From Nitrososphaeria archaeon (GTDB lineage Archaea; Thermoproteota; Nitrososphaeria; Conexivisphaerales; DTJL01), in the NCBI GenBank assembly GCA_029775965.1, contig JARVJU010000003.1:24001-88000 (forward strand): a stretch of 64,000 bases of DNA, read 5' to 3'. The position numbers and the translations under genes were made by a program. A model generated the notes under the pieces. It was not told the origin of the DNA. It did no database searches and saw only the letters and a program-made list of their open reading frames with translations. Positions 44,088 through 52,827 of this stretch are shown here, piece after piece; positions within the stretch are counted from its first letter, which is position 1, and each line of letters opens with the position of its first letter.

Positions 44088-44407
44088 TTTGGTTATGCAA
44101 TAAACACAAAAATCTGTGCATCAGCAAAATCAGCTGCCGCGCTGGTTCTTAGCATTAAGAGAATGGCAAAAAAATTGTGGAGGCAGAAGAATTTGCAATA
44201 TATAAAACTAGTCAATGATTCACATAATTGCTTATAGATAATAATTAATTAAGTGTGCAACCCTTTTTCCATTAATTAAGTTACTAGTAAAAAAAGAATT
44301 ATGTACAGTATATTAAAATAGGAAAAAGAGTGCACTGCCTGCACATTCAGGCTCATAGTATTTTTTAAAGGATCATATGCCAAACATATATGCATTGCAT
44401 TTGATCT
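44088..44407. other. AT-rich intergenic, no gene seen
   Basis: Contains two ATTAATTAAGT words 40 nt apart (about 44241 and 44272) but no coding frame. Ends where the TnpB relic starts. Confidence 0.45.
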
Positions 44408-44503
44408 TCACTTTATCCGCAGAGCGAGGACCTCCCTAAGGTGTTTGGTAAGCTAGAGCGCTGAAGCGGGAAGCCATAGGTTAAAACCGGTGGAGGGCGT
44501 CGC
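44408..44503 (+). mobile_element. relic right end of a TnpB element with last TnpB codons
   Basis: The frame ending at TGA 44462-44464 reads SEDLPKVFGKLER-stop, a typical TnpB C-terminus. It is followed by GAAGCGGGAAGCCATAGG and a stem-loop ending AGGGCGTCGC, the element's right end. Nothing of the rest of tnpB remains upstream. Confidence 0.65.
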
Positions 44504-44555
44504 AAGCCATCGGATTAATCCTTATATAATATGCAGCGCATATACATTATATCGT

Positions 44556-44831
44556 ATGCTGTTCATCAGCCTTGCAAAGTTTAAAGGGCAGCCCAAGGAG
44601 CAAGAAGCCGATAGGCTAAAGCAGGAAGCTGCAAAAAGAAACATAAAGATCAAAGCACATTACATCACACTGGGCAGTTATGATGAAGTGGTTATTTATG
44701 AGGCACCGAACGAAAAGGCCGTCATAGAGTTGCTTATGGGAAGGACTAACGTTGTATCGTCAGAGACTCTCGTAGGAGTAAAGAGAGAAGATGTGGAATA
44801 TCACAAGTATGGCTCCTACGGAAAGGAATAG
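44556..44831 (+). CDS. GYD-domain protein
   Basis: 91 residues. FISLAKFKGQPKEQEADRLK, IKAHYITLGSYDEVVIYEAP and NEKAVIELLMGRTNVVSSET match the GYD (dimeric ferredoxin-like) family of unknown function. A TATA element TTATATAATAT at 44522-44532 gives a leaderless ATG 44556; the open frame from 44490 starts inside the IS relic. Confidence 0.75.
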   Translation: MLFISLAKFKGQPKEQEADRLKQEAAKRNIKIKAHYITLGSYDEVVIYEAPNEKAVIELLMGRTNVVSSETLVGVKREDVEYHKYGSYGKE

Positions 44832-45079
44832 ATTCAAACATTATTCCTATTCAACGCTATTGCCTCTAATATAATTCCTGGCGCTTATCTGCTAAATATG
44901 CTTGTATTTGCTGCAAAGAGCGTTATACAGCTTGAAAATTCCAGCTGTTAATTGATAGCCTAACAGCTGAAGCTTGTCTCATGCTCTGGAGACAACTTGT
45001 TAGCATCAAAGATATGATTTGTAAAAAGGATACCCTGTATCTTCTGACACTTACTGCTGGAAGTTTTTCCTCTTCACTC

Positions 45080-46009
45080 TCAGTACCTGAAGTAGTCGTA
45101 TGATGTTGCTTTTGTTTTAATAAAGCTCCCGTTCCTCAGTTCCTGCAAAGCCAATAGAATCTGTGCATCAGTATTCATCACTATAGGCCCATACCACGCA
45201 ACTGGCTCTCCTAAAGGCTTGCCTGACAGCAGGAGAAAATGAACTGCAGAATCCTCAGTAATCACTCTGATAGTATCGCCTTCTCTTTCGTACAGAACCA
45301 CACTTTTTTCTCCAACCTTTGCCTTACTTTCCTTGTCGAATATGGCCTCTCCCTCAGAAACATATACAAAAGCAGTGTAACCCTTTTTGACAACGAATTC
45401 CACGTCGCTATGTTCAGGTACAGTCACATCAAAATACCTGGGCTCAACGTTATTGTCAGCAATAGGTCCAGCTAGATTGCCGATGCCAGGTATATGCTTT
45501 ATCTCACCAGCGAATACTTTCACCACTGTACCATTGTCCAGAGTTGCTTTAGGAACAGATTTAGATGAAAGATTCTTGTAGCTTGGGTCCACCATCTTTT
45601 GCCTGGCAGGAAGGTTTATCCATAGCTGAAGCCCCCTCATTTCAGGATCCTCTATCTCACCACTTTCCTGGTTCATCAGAGGCTTTGGCATCTCCGAGTG
45701 AAATATGCCGCTTCCAGCTGTCATCCATTGTATCTCTCCACCCCTGAGTATCCCCTTTGTTCCTGTGCTATCCTCGTGGTGAAGCTCGCCCTTAATCAAA
45801 TAGGTGACAGTAACTATTCCCCTATGCGGATGCCACGGAAATCCAGCTAAATACTCATGAGGAAATCTTGAACCAAAGTCATCCAGCAAAAGAAAAGGAT
45901 CAAACAGTGGTGCTAGCTCAGGATTACCAAAAGCTCTTCTCAGTTTCACACCTGCGCCTTCAAGCGTTGGTTTGCTCTGAATTACATGAGATATTCTTCT
46001 GTACGTCAC
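45080..46009 (-). CDS. pirin-like bicupin
   Basis: About 310 residues. Pirin metal and substrate motifs: FPWHPHRGIVTVTYLIKGEL near residue 55, HHEDSTG, MTAGSGIFHSEMP near residue 95, then the second cupin. Bacterial pirins show quercetinase or redox-regulatory activity. TATA-like TTAATATATTC at about 46034 favours GTG 46009; the longer frame to 46090 crosses that element. Confidence 0.85.
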   Translation of the reverse strand: MTYRRISHVIQSKPTLEGAGVKLRRAFGNPELAPLFDPFLLLDDFGSRFPHEYLAGFPWHPHRGIVTVTYLIKGELHHEDSTGTKGILRGGEIQWMTAGSGIFHSEMPKPLMNQESGEIEDPEMRGLQLWINLPARQKMVDPSYKNLSSKSVPKATLDNGTVVKVFAGEIKHIPGIGNLAGPIADNNVEPRYFDVTVPEHSDVEFVVKKGYTAFVYVSEGEAIFDKESKAKVGEKSVVLYEREGDTIRVITEDSAVHFLLLSGKPLGEPVAWYGPIVMNTDAQILLALQELRNGSFIKTKATSYDYFRY

Positions 46010-46112
46010 AGAAGCAATGTTTTTAACCCTTGAATATATTAATCTTGCCAGTATTCCAAGGCAGGTTATTCCATCACGAAATTTTTCCATTGTACTTATA
46101 GCATACAGAAAA

Positions 46113-46162
46113 GTGAACTACCCCGCCCTTGTAGATGTGGCTTCTTGCGAGATTAGATAAAT
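46113..46162 (-). mobile_element. relic right end of a TnpB element
   Basis: On the minus strand: TCTAATCTCGCAAGAAGCC to GGGCGGGGTAGTTCAC. The inner part matches the hairpin relic at 27215, and the terminal GTGAACTACCCC (plus) matches those at 18609 and 49573. Confidence 0.65.
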
Positions 46163-46199
46163 CTCTAATAGCGCCATAGACGATAGGGTAGAACAGCGC

Positions 46200-46988
46200 T
46201 TGACAGATCTAAGCATTTTTGAACTGGAAGGTGAAAAGGCAGTTGTAACAGGCGGGTACACAGGCATAGGCAGGCAGATGGCTGAAGCGCTCCTTGAAGC
46301 AGGTGCAGATGTTGCTGTATGTGCGCGCAGGATAGAGAGATGGAAGGAATCATATGATGAACTTGCAAGGGTAGCGGGTAATAATCATAGAATACTTCGA
46401 GGCTTCAGATGCGATGTATCCTCAGAGAAAGAAGTGGAAGCGTTCTTCAATTCAGTTTTAGGGTATTTTGGTTCAATCGATGTCTTGGTCAATGCTGCTG
46501 GGATCGCCTGGAGCGCTCCAGCGCTGGAAATGAAGCTTGAAGATTGGGAGAAGGTTATCCGAACCAACCTGACAGGTACATTTCTGTGTTCTCGAACTGC
46601 TGCAAGAAGCATGATAAGTAGAAAGAAGGGAAGCATCATAAACGTATCTTCTGTGTTGGGTCTCTTCGGCTCATCACCTGAAACTCTTGATGCTGTAGGC
46701 TATACCGCAAGCAAGGCAGGAATAATAGGCTTAACCAAAGACCTTGCTTTAAAGCTGGCCATGTATAACATAAGAGTAAACGCTGTGGCGCCTGGCTGGT
46801 TCAGGACTCATATGACTGATAAGTTACTAGAAATTAACGGCAACAGACTGCTGAGCCAGATTCCCATGGGCAGGTTCGGTTCTAAAGATGACCTGAAAGG
46901 TGTTACAGTATTCCTTGCATCAAAGGCATCAAGCTATATAACAGGTCAGGTCATATGTGTAGATGGCGGTTTATCCTCTGGTAGATAA
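46200..46988 (+). CDS. short-chain dehydrogenase/reductase
   Basis: 262 residues, classical SDR. Nucleotide motif TGGYTGIGRQMAEALLEAGA near residue 17, VNAAGIAW near residue 95, catalytic S in INVSSVLG, YTASKAG near residue 165, and the C-terminal GQVICVDGGLSSGR. Basic residues after the second strand (CARRIERWK) suggest NADP. Related to gluconate 5-dehydrogenase and 3-oxoacyl-ACP reductases. TTG start. Confidence 0.9.
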   Translation: MTDLSIFELEGEKAVVTGGYTGIGRQMAEALLEAGADVAVCARRIERWKESYDELARVAGNNHRILRGFRCDVSSEKEVEAFFNSVLGYFGSIDVLVNAAGIAWSAPALEMKLEDWEKVIRTNLTGTFLCSRTAARSMISRKKGSIINVSSVLGLFGSSPETLDAVGYTASKAGIIGLTKDLALKLAMYNIRVNAVAPGWFRTHMTDKLLEINGNRLLSQIPMGRFGSKDDLKGVTVFLASKASSYITGQVICVDGGLSSGR

Positions 46989-47171
46989 TGCTACAAAATA
47001 TACAGCTCTTGCAATAAATTCTATAATTGCTGCCATAAAGATGAATATAACATAAATAATGTAATGATGCTCTACCAATTATTGATATCTACTTTCATAT
47101 CAAATTTTTATGCAAAAGAGTGTTGATTTTGGCAAATTCCTATATATGTCTCTGCACAGCAAAGGCATGTT

Positions 47172-47324
47172 ATGAACATGCATCAGATGCCTTCAAAAGT
47201 GAAGAATAAATGTGTGTTCGCTGAGATGACAGAATGCAAAGGAGATGTCAGGTACAATCCTGATTTCGGTGTATGGATATGCTCTAAACATTCAGTAGAG
47301 CTATTCCAAATTGCAATGAAGTGA
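47172..47324 (+). CDS. 50-residue Cys/His microprotein
   Basis: ATG 47172, TGA 47322-47324. C14, C22 and C38 with H41 (KNKCVFAEMTECKGDVRY, WICSKHSVELF) could form a single zinc site. A TATA box, CCTATATATG at 47138-47147, gives a leaderless transcript starting at the ATG. Function unknown. Confidence 0.6.
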   Translation: MNMHQMPSKVKNKCVFAEMTECKGDVRYNPDFGVWICSKHSVELFQIAMK

Positions 47325-47640
47325 TGAATTAAGAATAAGTTAGGATATAACGCCTCTGGTTCATCTGATTGACACTTTTCAGCTAACTTTTTGATGATTT
47401 AAAACATGTGACAAAGCTAAGCTATCATGCACTGATATTTCTCTTTTTTAAGAATGTTCTGATTCTTCTCAAGTCCGCATATGTATTGATGAAGTTCAAG
47501 ATTCAGCTTATCTTAAAGCAGATATTTTTGATTTGCACAATAACTATATTTTATATCATATGTCTTTGGAGATTTCCTTCTTAAGCGTCTGACTTAATCA
47601 GATATACTATTTATACTAACAAACACATGATATCATAAAT
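47325..47640. other. intergenic with permease promoter
   Basis: AT-rich. CTATTTATAC at about 47608 sits the right distance upstream of ATG 47641 to be its TATA box. Nothing else seen. Confidence 0.5.
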
Positions 47641-48948
47641 ATGGCTGAAAAATTCAGTATACAACATATACCAGATGACATGAGACATGGCAGTGTCTTT
47701 AGCATATTTACTTTATGGCTTGCATCTAACCTGACAATAGCTGATTATGCCCTAGGTTCTGTATTCTATGGTCTGCCTCTTGCAGATATATTCATTCTCA
47801 TAACAGTCGGTAACATCCTGGGAGGCCTGATGCTTGCTCTTGCTGTTGCAATGGGTCCTCAACTGGGTTACCCCCAGATGATGATTTCCCAAGGCGTGTT
47901 CGGCAGGGTTGGAAATAAACCGTTTGCAGCAATGAACTGGATCAGCACCGCTGGATGGTATACTGTGAATATAATACTTGGCAGTTATTCGCTAGAGCTT
48001 CTTACTGGACTTGGATTTATTGAATCTGCTGCTCTGCTTTCAGTTGTGCAGGCATTGCTGGCGCTTTATGGGTATGACATAATCCATCGCTTTGAAAGAG
48101 GAATGGCTATCGTGCTCGGTATACTGTTTGTCTCTGGCATGGTAATCATATATCCTTCATTCAACTCTCGTTTGCAGCAGTATGCTGCATCCTCATCATT
48201 CAACACTTTCTACTTTGCATTGGTCCTTGCCGCTGTCTTCTCCTACCTTATGAGCTGGGCTCCTTATGCAAGCGACTATTCACGCTATCTTAGCTCAAAA
48301 GCGAATAAGCTTCATCTTGTTATTTACGCACTACTTGGAGGAATGCTTGGAAGCATTATCTCTGAACTTTTTGGTGTAATGGTCTACATAACAGCTGGCA
48401 ATCCAGCAGCCAATGCCATTCAAGCTACATATATGATTGGAGGCTATCTTGCCTACACAGCTGTTTCTGCTATTGCTCTTGGAGCGCTTTCGGCAAATGC
48501 TCTTAATCTGTATACAAATTCTTTATCTGCAGTTACATTCTATCAGAATGCGAGAAGGTCTGTAGCCGTTTTGCTCGCTGTTATAATGGGCTTCCTTTTA
48601 GCCCTGGTAGGCCAAGCCAGCTTTGTCACCTTCTACGAAGATTTCCTTTTAACACTGGACTACTGGATTACCCCTTGGCTTGGAATCATGCTTGCCTGCT
48701 TTTATATTTCAAAAAAGATAAAGCCAGAAGTTATAGCCAGAGCAGCTAGCACAAACTGGAGGGCTGTATTTTCCTACTTGGCAGGTATCATAATGTCTAT
48801 ACCGTTCATGAACCTAACATCATATGGCATAGCCTTTGAGGGGCCTGCAGCTGCGCTGCTTAAAGGTGCTGATGTGAGCTATTTTGTTTCATTTGCACTG
48901 GCAGCAATATCATTTATATTTCTTCAAAAGAAGGCAAAGAAATCATAA
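47641..48948 (+). CDS. NCS1-family nucleobase permease (CodB-like)
   Basis: 435 residues, twelve TM helices. Characteristic regions: GNILGGLMLALAVAMGPQLG near residue 60, PQMMISQGVFGRVGNK near residue 80 (substrate cavity), and SWAPYASDYSRYLSSKANK near residue 205. Imports cytosine, purines, allantoin or thiamine precursors with a cation. Followed 21 bp later by another membrane protein. Confidence 0.9.
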   Translation: MAEKFSIQHIPDDMRHGSVFSIFTLWLASNLTIADYALGSVFYGLPLADIFILITVGNILGGLMLALAVAMGPQLGYPQMMISQGVFGRVGNKPFAAMNWISTAGWYTVNIILGSYSLELLTGLGFIESAALLSVVQALLALYGYDIIHRFERGMAIVLGILFVSGMVIIYPSFNSRLQQYAASSSFNTFYFALVLAAVFSYLMSWAPYASDYSRYLSSKANKLHLVIYALLGGMLGSIISELFGVMVYITAGNPAANAIQATYMIGGYLAYTAVSAIALGALSANALNLYTNSLSAVTFYQNARRSVAVLLAVIMGFLLALVGQASFVTFYEDFLLTLDYWITPWLGIMLACFYISKKIKPEVIARAASTNWRAVFSYLAGIIMSIPFMNLTSYGIAFEGPAAALLKGADVSYFVSFALAAISFIFLQKKAKKS

Positions 48949-48969
48949 AGGTGTTTCATCATCCTCTTG

Positions 48970-49572
48970 ATGCCCCAATTCAGTTTTTTGGTTTTCACTG
49001 CTGTGTTATGGGCCCTTACAACCGAGTCTATAGAGGATTCTTTTGCTGACCTTGTATATGCCAGGATGTTTGGCTGGAGAAAGCTGGCTCTATCCGCTAT
49101 AGCTGCAGGTGCAATCATCATCTTTCTATCTGTAATACTATCCGATGCATTAGCTTTCCTGCCATTGAACTACTATACATACATAAGGCAGATAGCATCA
49201 TCTGTAATAATACTGATCGGCCTTTACTGGTTAATAGGAGTATTTGCCAAGCATCATGAATCAGGCAGATACAGAAGCGATTTTGCATACATTGCAGACA
49301 AAAAAAGCTACTATGTATTAATTCCTTTGATGCTTGTCGAGGAAGCAGAGATAGCAATCATAATACTGCCTCTTGCATTAAGGGGTTATGCAATAGAAGC
49401 TCTTTCAGGTGCAGGAATAAGTATAGCGGTCAGTTTATACTTTTCACTTGTCTTGCAGAATCTTCTGGGGAAGGTTATGGCAAAATATTATAAAGAGCTC
49501 AAGGGCGTTTCTGCCATGGTACTTATAGCCCTGGGCCTTTTGCTTCTTTTAAATGCAGGGGGAAAGGCCTAA
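48970..49572 (+). CDS. integral membrane protein, LysE/UPF0016-like architecture
   Basis: About 200 residues, six TM helices in two three-helix halves, with acidic residues inside helices at matching places (ALTTESIEDSFADLV and LMLVEEAEIAII). Such E-rich repeats recall cation-exchange families (TerC, UPF0016). TTG 48967 is adjacent. May be cotranscribed with the permease. Substrate unknown. Confidence 0.65.
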   Translation: MPQFSFLVFTAVLWALTTESIEDSFADLVYARMFGWRKLALSAIAAGAIIIFLSVILSDALAFLPLNYYTYIRQIASSVIILIGLYWLIGVFAKHHESGRYRSDFAYIADKKSYYVLIPLMLVEEAEIAIIILPLALRGYAIEALSGAGISIAVSLYFSLVLQNLLGKVMAKYYKELKGVSAMVLIALGLLLLLNAGGKA

Positions 49573-49880
49573 GTGAACTACCCCGCCCTTGCAGATGTGG
49601 CTTCTGCCACATCCATTTGTTTGGAGCTTCTCGCTTCAACGGACATGCTTGCTCATGTATTGGAATATGGAAACCCATATTCCGCATTGCATACAAGGCA
49701 GAGGCATAATCCTCCACGAGCGTTTAACCTGCGTTCCACAGGCGAGCCTTTTCGGCAATATTATTATATTAGCACAACTATAAACACTTTTGCTTTCATC
49801 CACTTGCCAAGTCAAGGGGACTTCCCGCTCGCTGAGTTTAATTGGCTTATGCCACTAAGGCTCTGTAGCATCTGAACCTG
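49573..49880 (-). mobile_element. TnpB-element right end with degraded tnpB 3' region
   Basis: The outer 90 bp (TGAAGCGAGAAGCTCC to GGGGTAGTTCAC on the minus strand) match the relic at 18609. Further in, the minus strand carries stretches reminiscent of tnpB C-terminal code. An apparent 100-codon plus-strand frame here is an artefact of this element. Confidence 0.6.
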
Positions 49881-49890
49881 GCAAGGGTGT

Positions 49891-51525
49891 ATGGATTTCA
49901 TGACTGATGTCGAGTCCAAAAGACGGATTGCATATTTTACAATGGAGATAGCAATAGATGATTCTATCCCCAGCTACAGCGGAGGCCTTGGTGTTCTAGC
50001 AGGAGATTTGATGCTTTCGTTCGAAAGGCTTGCCATACCATGCGTATGCATTACTCTGCTTTATGGCAGGGGGTATGCATCCCATGATAACAACAATGAT
50101 GTCTTTGATCCCAGTAAAACTGGGATGTCAAATCTGCAGGTGAATGCCAACCTGGAGATAGGATCAGACACCTTATCTCTATCTGCTTGGAGCTATAAAG
50201 TTGGCAGGTATGTGGATATTCTTTTTATAAAAGCTGATAGCAATGACCCAAATTTTGCACACCTAACAGACTTTCTGTACGACCCCAGTGAATATATCAG
50301 ATTAAGGCAGGAGATGATGCTTGGGATAGGAGGTGTAAGAATCCTGAAGGCGCTGGGCTACTCTCCTGCTGTATACCATATGAACGAGAGTCACTCAGCA
50401 TTTCTTGTGGTTGAACTGCTAAAGGATATGAATGAGAAAGAAGTTCTAGATAGATGCGTCATGACAACACATACGCCAATTTCAGCAGCACATGAACGCT
50501 ACAGCATAGCCAGCCTGAAGGAAGCATTTCAAAAGTATGACTGGATGGATTGGAACAAATTCAGTGATGGAAAAGAGATCAATATGTCCCTTTTTGCTGC
50601 CAGACACTGCAGAGCTGTAAACGCAGTATCTATGAAACATAAATACGTATCCAGAGATTTATTTCCAGGTCAGAAACTTCTGCACATAACTAACGGGATA
50701 AACCATCTGCGATGGGTCCATGCAGCGTGGTGTGAAGTCTTTGATAGTTATTTATCAGGCTGGAGAGATGAGCCTTCTCTTCTGAGACAGGCGTTCAACA
50801 TACCATCTGAAGCAGTAATAAAGGCTCATGCAGCTGCAAAGGATCAGCTGCTAAATTATGTAATGAGCAGAACAGGCATCCAGCTTGATAAAGGCATGAT
50901 AACTATTGCCATAGCAAGACGTATGACTGGTTATAAAAGGAATAACCTGATTTTAAGAGATGTTGATAGACTTGAAAATATAGCATCTGAGGTAGGAGGT
51001 ATGCAGCTCCTGTTCGCTGGTAAAGCTCATGCTAATGATGAATCTGGCAGAGCTGTATTGGATGATATCAAAGCCAAGGCCTCAGGCAAAGGTAATCTCC
51101 GTATTGTATTTCTTGACAACTATGGCCTTGATGCTGCAAAACTTCTGACAGCTGGAAGTGATGTCTGGCTCAATACACCAAAGGCACCTCTTGAAGCTTC
51201 TGGCACCAGTGGAATGAAGGCTGCATTGAATGGTGTGCTGAACCTGAGTGTATGGGATGGCTGGTGGCTTGAAGGAGGTATTGAGGGAGTTAACGGATGG
51301 GGGATAGGCGAAAGAAAGGACTGGCAGGATTTATCCAGCAGTGATGATGAAACAGATTATAACGCATTGATTGCCAAGCTTTCGAATGCAGTGCTGCCAG
51401 CATTTTATAAAGACGAGCAGAGATGGTTGAATATGATGAAATCAAGCATAGCAACTGTAGCTCCATATTTTAACACAGACAGAGTGGTCAAAGAATACGT
51501 GGCAAAGATGTACACTAACCTGTAA
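49891..51525 (+). CDS. alpha-glucan phosphorylase (GT35, short archaeal type)
   Basis: 544 residues. Releases glucose-1-phosphate from glycogen or maltodextrin. YFTMEIAIDDSIPSYSGGLG at the N-terminus, VYHMNESHSAFLVVEL near residue 165, TTHTPISAAHERY near residue 193, GYKRNNLIL near 348, and LNTPKAPLEASGTSGMKAALNG near residue 430, whose lysine would hold pyridoxal phosphate. Shorter than the 800-residue classical form, as in archaea. First gene of the polysaccharide locus; 3' overlap of 11 nt with the convergent nucleotidyltransferase. Confidence 0.88.
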   Translation: MDFMTDVESKRRIAYFTMEIAIDDSIPSYSGGLGVLAGDLMLSFERLAIPCVCITLLYGRGYASHDNNNDVFDPSKTGMSNLQVNANLEIGSDTLSLSAWSYKVGRYVDILFIKADSNDPNFAHLTDFLYDPSEYIRLRQEMMLGIGGVRILKALGYSPAVYHMNESHSAFLVVELLKDMNEKEVLDRCVMTTHTPISAAHERYSIASLKEAFQKYDWMDWNKFSDGKEINMSLFAARHCRAVNAVSMKHKYVSRDLFPGQKLLHITNGINHLRWVHAAWCEVFDSYLSGWRDEPSLLRQAFNIPSEAVIKAHAAAKDQLLNYVMSRTGIQLDKGMITIAIARRMTGYKRNNLILRDVDRLENIASEVGGMQLLFAGKAHANDESGRAVLDDIKAKASGKGNLRIVFLDNYGLDAAKLLTAGSDVWLNTPKAPLEASGTSGMKAALNGVLNLSVWDGWWLEGGIEGVNGWGIGERKDWQDLSSSDDETDYNALIAKLSNAVLPAFYKDEQRWLNMMKSSIATVAPYFNTDRVVKEYVAKMYTNL

Positions 51526-52777
51526 CAACTTCATTTATCTTACTGCTTCCTTTCATCACCCTTGCATGAGGTAGGATGCGTGAGGAGACAAGAGTGCTCC
51601 CTTCATCTATCATTGCATCATCTCCTATCATGCACAATCCTACCAGCCATGTAGGTTTTAGTAATGAAGACCTTATATCCACATATCTCCCTATAATGCT
51701 ATCCTGAATCTGCGCACCTTCCCCAACAACAACCCCATCCATAAGCGAAGATCTCTCAATTGTAACATTGCTGCCTATAACACAGTAATTATCTATGGCT
51801 GAATCCTTGATTACAGTGCCATCTCCTATTCTCGTATGTCTGCCTATCAGCACACACCCCTCAATCCTTATTTTACCCTGTCTTGCCTTCGAGATTATCT
51901 CTTCACGTCTGCGCTCTGCCTCTTTGCTTTGACCCCTTATCCATACCCTTCCCAGCTCAGCTATCGGTTCTCCGAATCTATCCTTAGCTGAAGGAGAATT
52001 TAACAGACTTCGCATGGCTTGCAAGTATCCTCTGGGTGTGCCAACATCCATCCATTCTCCGTCAGAAATGTAGCCATAGACAGGATAGTTCTTTTCTACA
52101 AGGTAAGGGATAAAATCCATGCCGAAGTCAAGACGTCTTCTTTGAGTTATCAATGATTCAAGTTCTGAGCTTCTAAAAAGTGATCTGACGGCAGGAGAAA
52201 GAATGTAGATCCCTGTATTGGCATATTTTGAAGGAGCTTCCTCTTTCTTTGGTTTCTCTACAAAACGCCTTATCCTGCCATCGCTCCTCAAATCCGCAAT
52301 ACCGTAAGCCTCGACATCGCTCACCTTTGTCAGAGCTATTGTCATGAATGCTTTGTTCTCTTCATGAAGTTGCAGCATAGACCTCAGATCAAGTTCAAAG
52401 ATGTTATCTCCCTGTACAACCATGATTTCTCCGTTGATGTCATAGTATTCCATATTTATCCTGACAGAGTCAGCGCTGCCAACATCTTCTATTCTTGGTT
52501 GGTACCTTATATGAGCTCTCGGTTCAATTTTGTACTTGGCAGAAAAACCTGTTCCCTCGCCGAAGTAATCAAATAGACTTTTGTAATTGACATAACCCTT
52601 TACACCGAATATAAAATTCCTTACACCCTGCTTTGCAAGCTCTATCAATGCAAATTCAACCACCGGCCTGCCAACAATTCTGATCAATGCCTTCGAAACC
52701 TCTGTTGTGAGAGGCTGCATCCTTTTTGCTTCTCCACCCACAGGTATGATTACTGTCAGCTCCGATGGATCCAACAA
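51515..52777 (-). CDS. NDP-sugar pyrophosphorylase with left-handed beta-helix tail
   Basis: 420 residues. Nucleotidyltransferase core (VIIPVGGEAKRMQPLTTEVS, then SKALIRIVGRPVVEFA, and MVVQGDNIF, EWMDVGTPRGYLQAM) to about residue 250, then hexapeptide repeats (IGRHTRIGDGTVIKDSAIDN, VIGSNVTIERSSL). Makes ADP-, UDP- or GDP-sugar; GlgC-like use for the adjacent glycosyltransferases is plausible. Motif G-G-E-A-K-R-M differs slightly from the usual GxGTRM/R. Confidence 0.88.
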   Translation of the reverse strand: MLDPSELTVIIPVGGEAKRMQPLTTEVSKALIRIVGRPVVEFALIELAKQGVRNFIFGVKGYVNYKSLFDYFGEGTGFSAKYKIEPRAHIRYQPRIEDVGSADSVRINMEYYDINGEIMVVQGDNIFELDLRSMLQLHEENKAFMTIALTKVSDVEAYGIADLRSDGRIRRFVEKPKKEEAPSKYANTGIYILSPAVRSLFRSSELESLITQRRRLDFGMDFIPYLVEKNYPVYGYISDGEWMDVGTPRGYLQAMRSLLNSPSAKDRFGEPIAELGRVWIRGQSKEAERRREEIISKARQGKIRIEGCVLIGRHTRIGDGTVIKDSAIDNYCVIGSNVTIERSSLMDGVVVGEGAQIQDSIIGRYVDIRSSLLKPTWLVGLCMIGDDAMIDEGSTLVSSRILPHARVMKGSSKINEVVTG

Positions 52778-52827
52778 GGGTATATATTTAGAATAGCTAA
52801 TTAGGTTTTACGCGGAGTAGATAACAT

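Noticed and set aside
49573-49875. 100-codon plus-strand frame
   Set aside because: It lies entirely on the inverted IS right end shared with 18609; coding pattern is an artefact.
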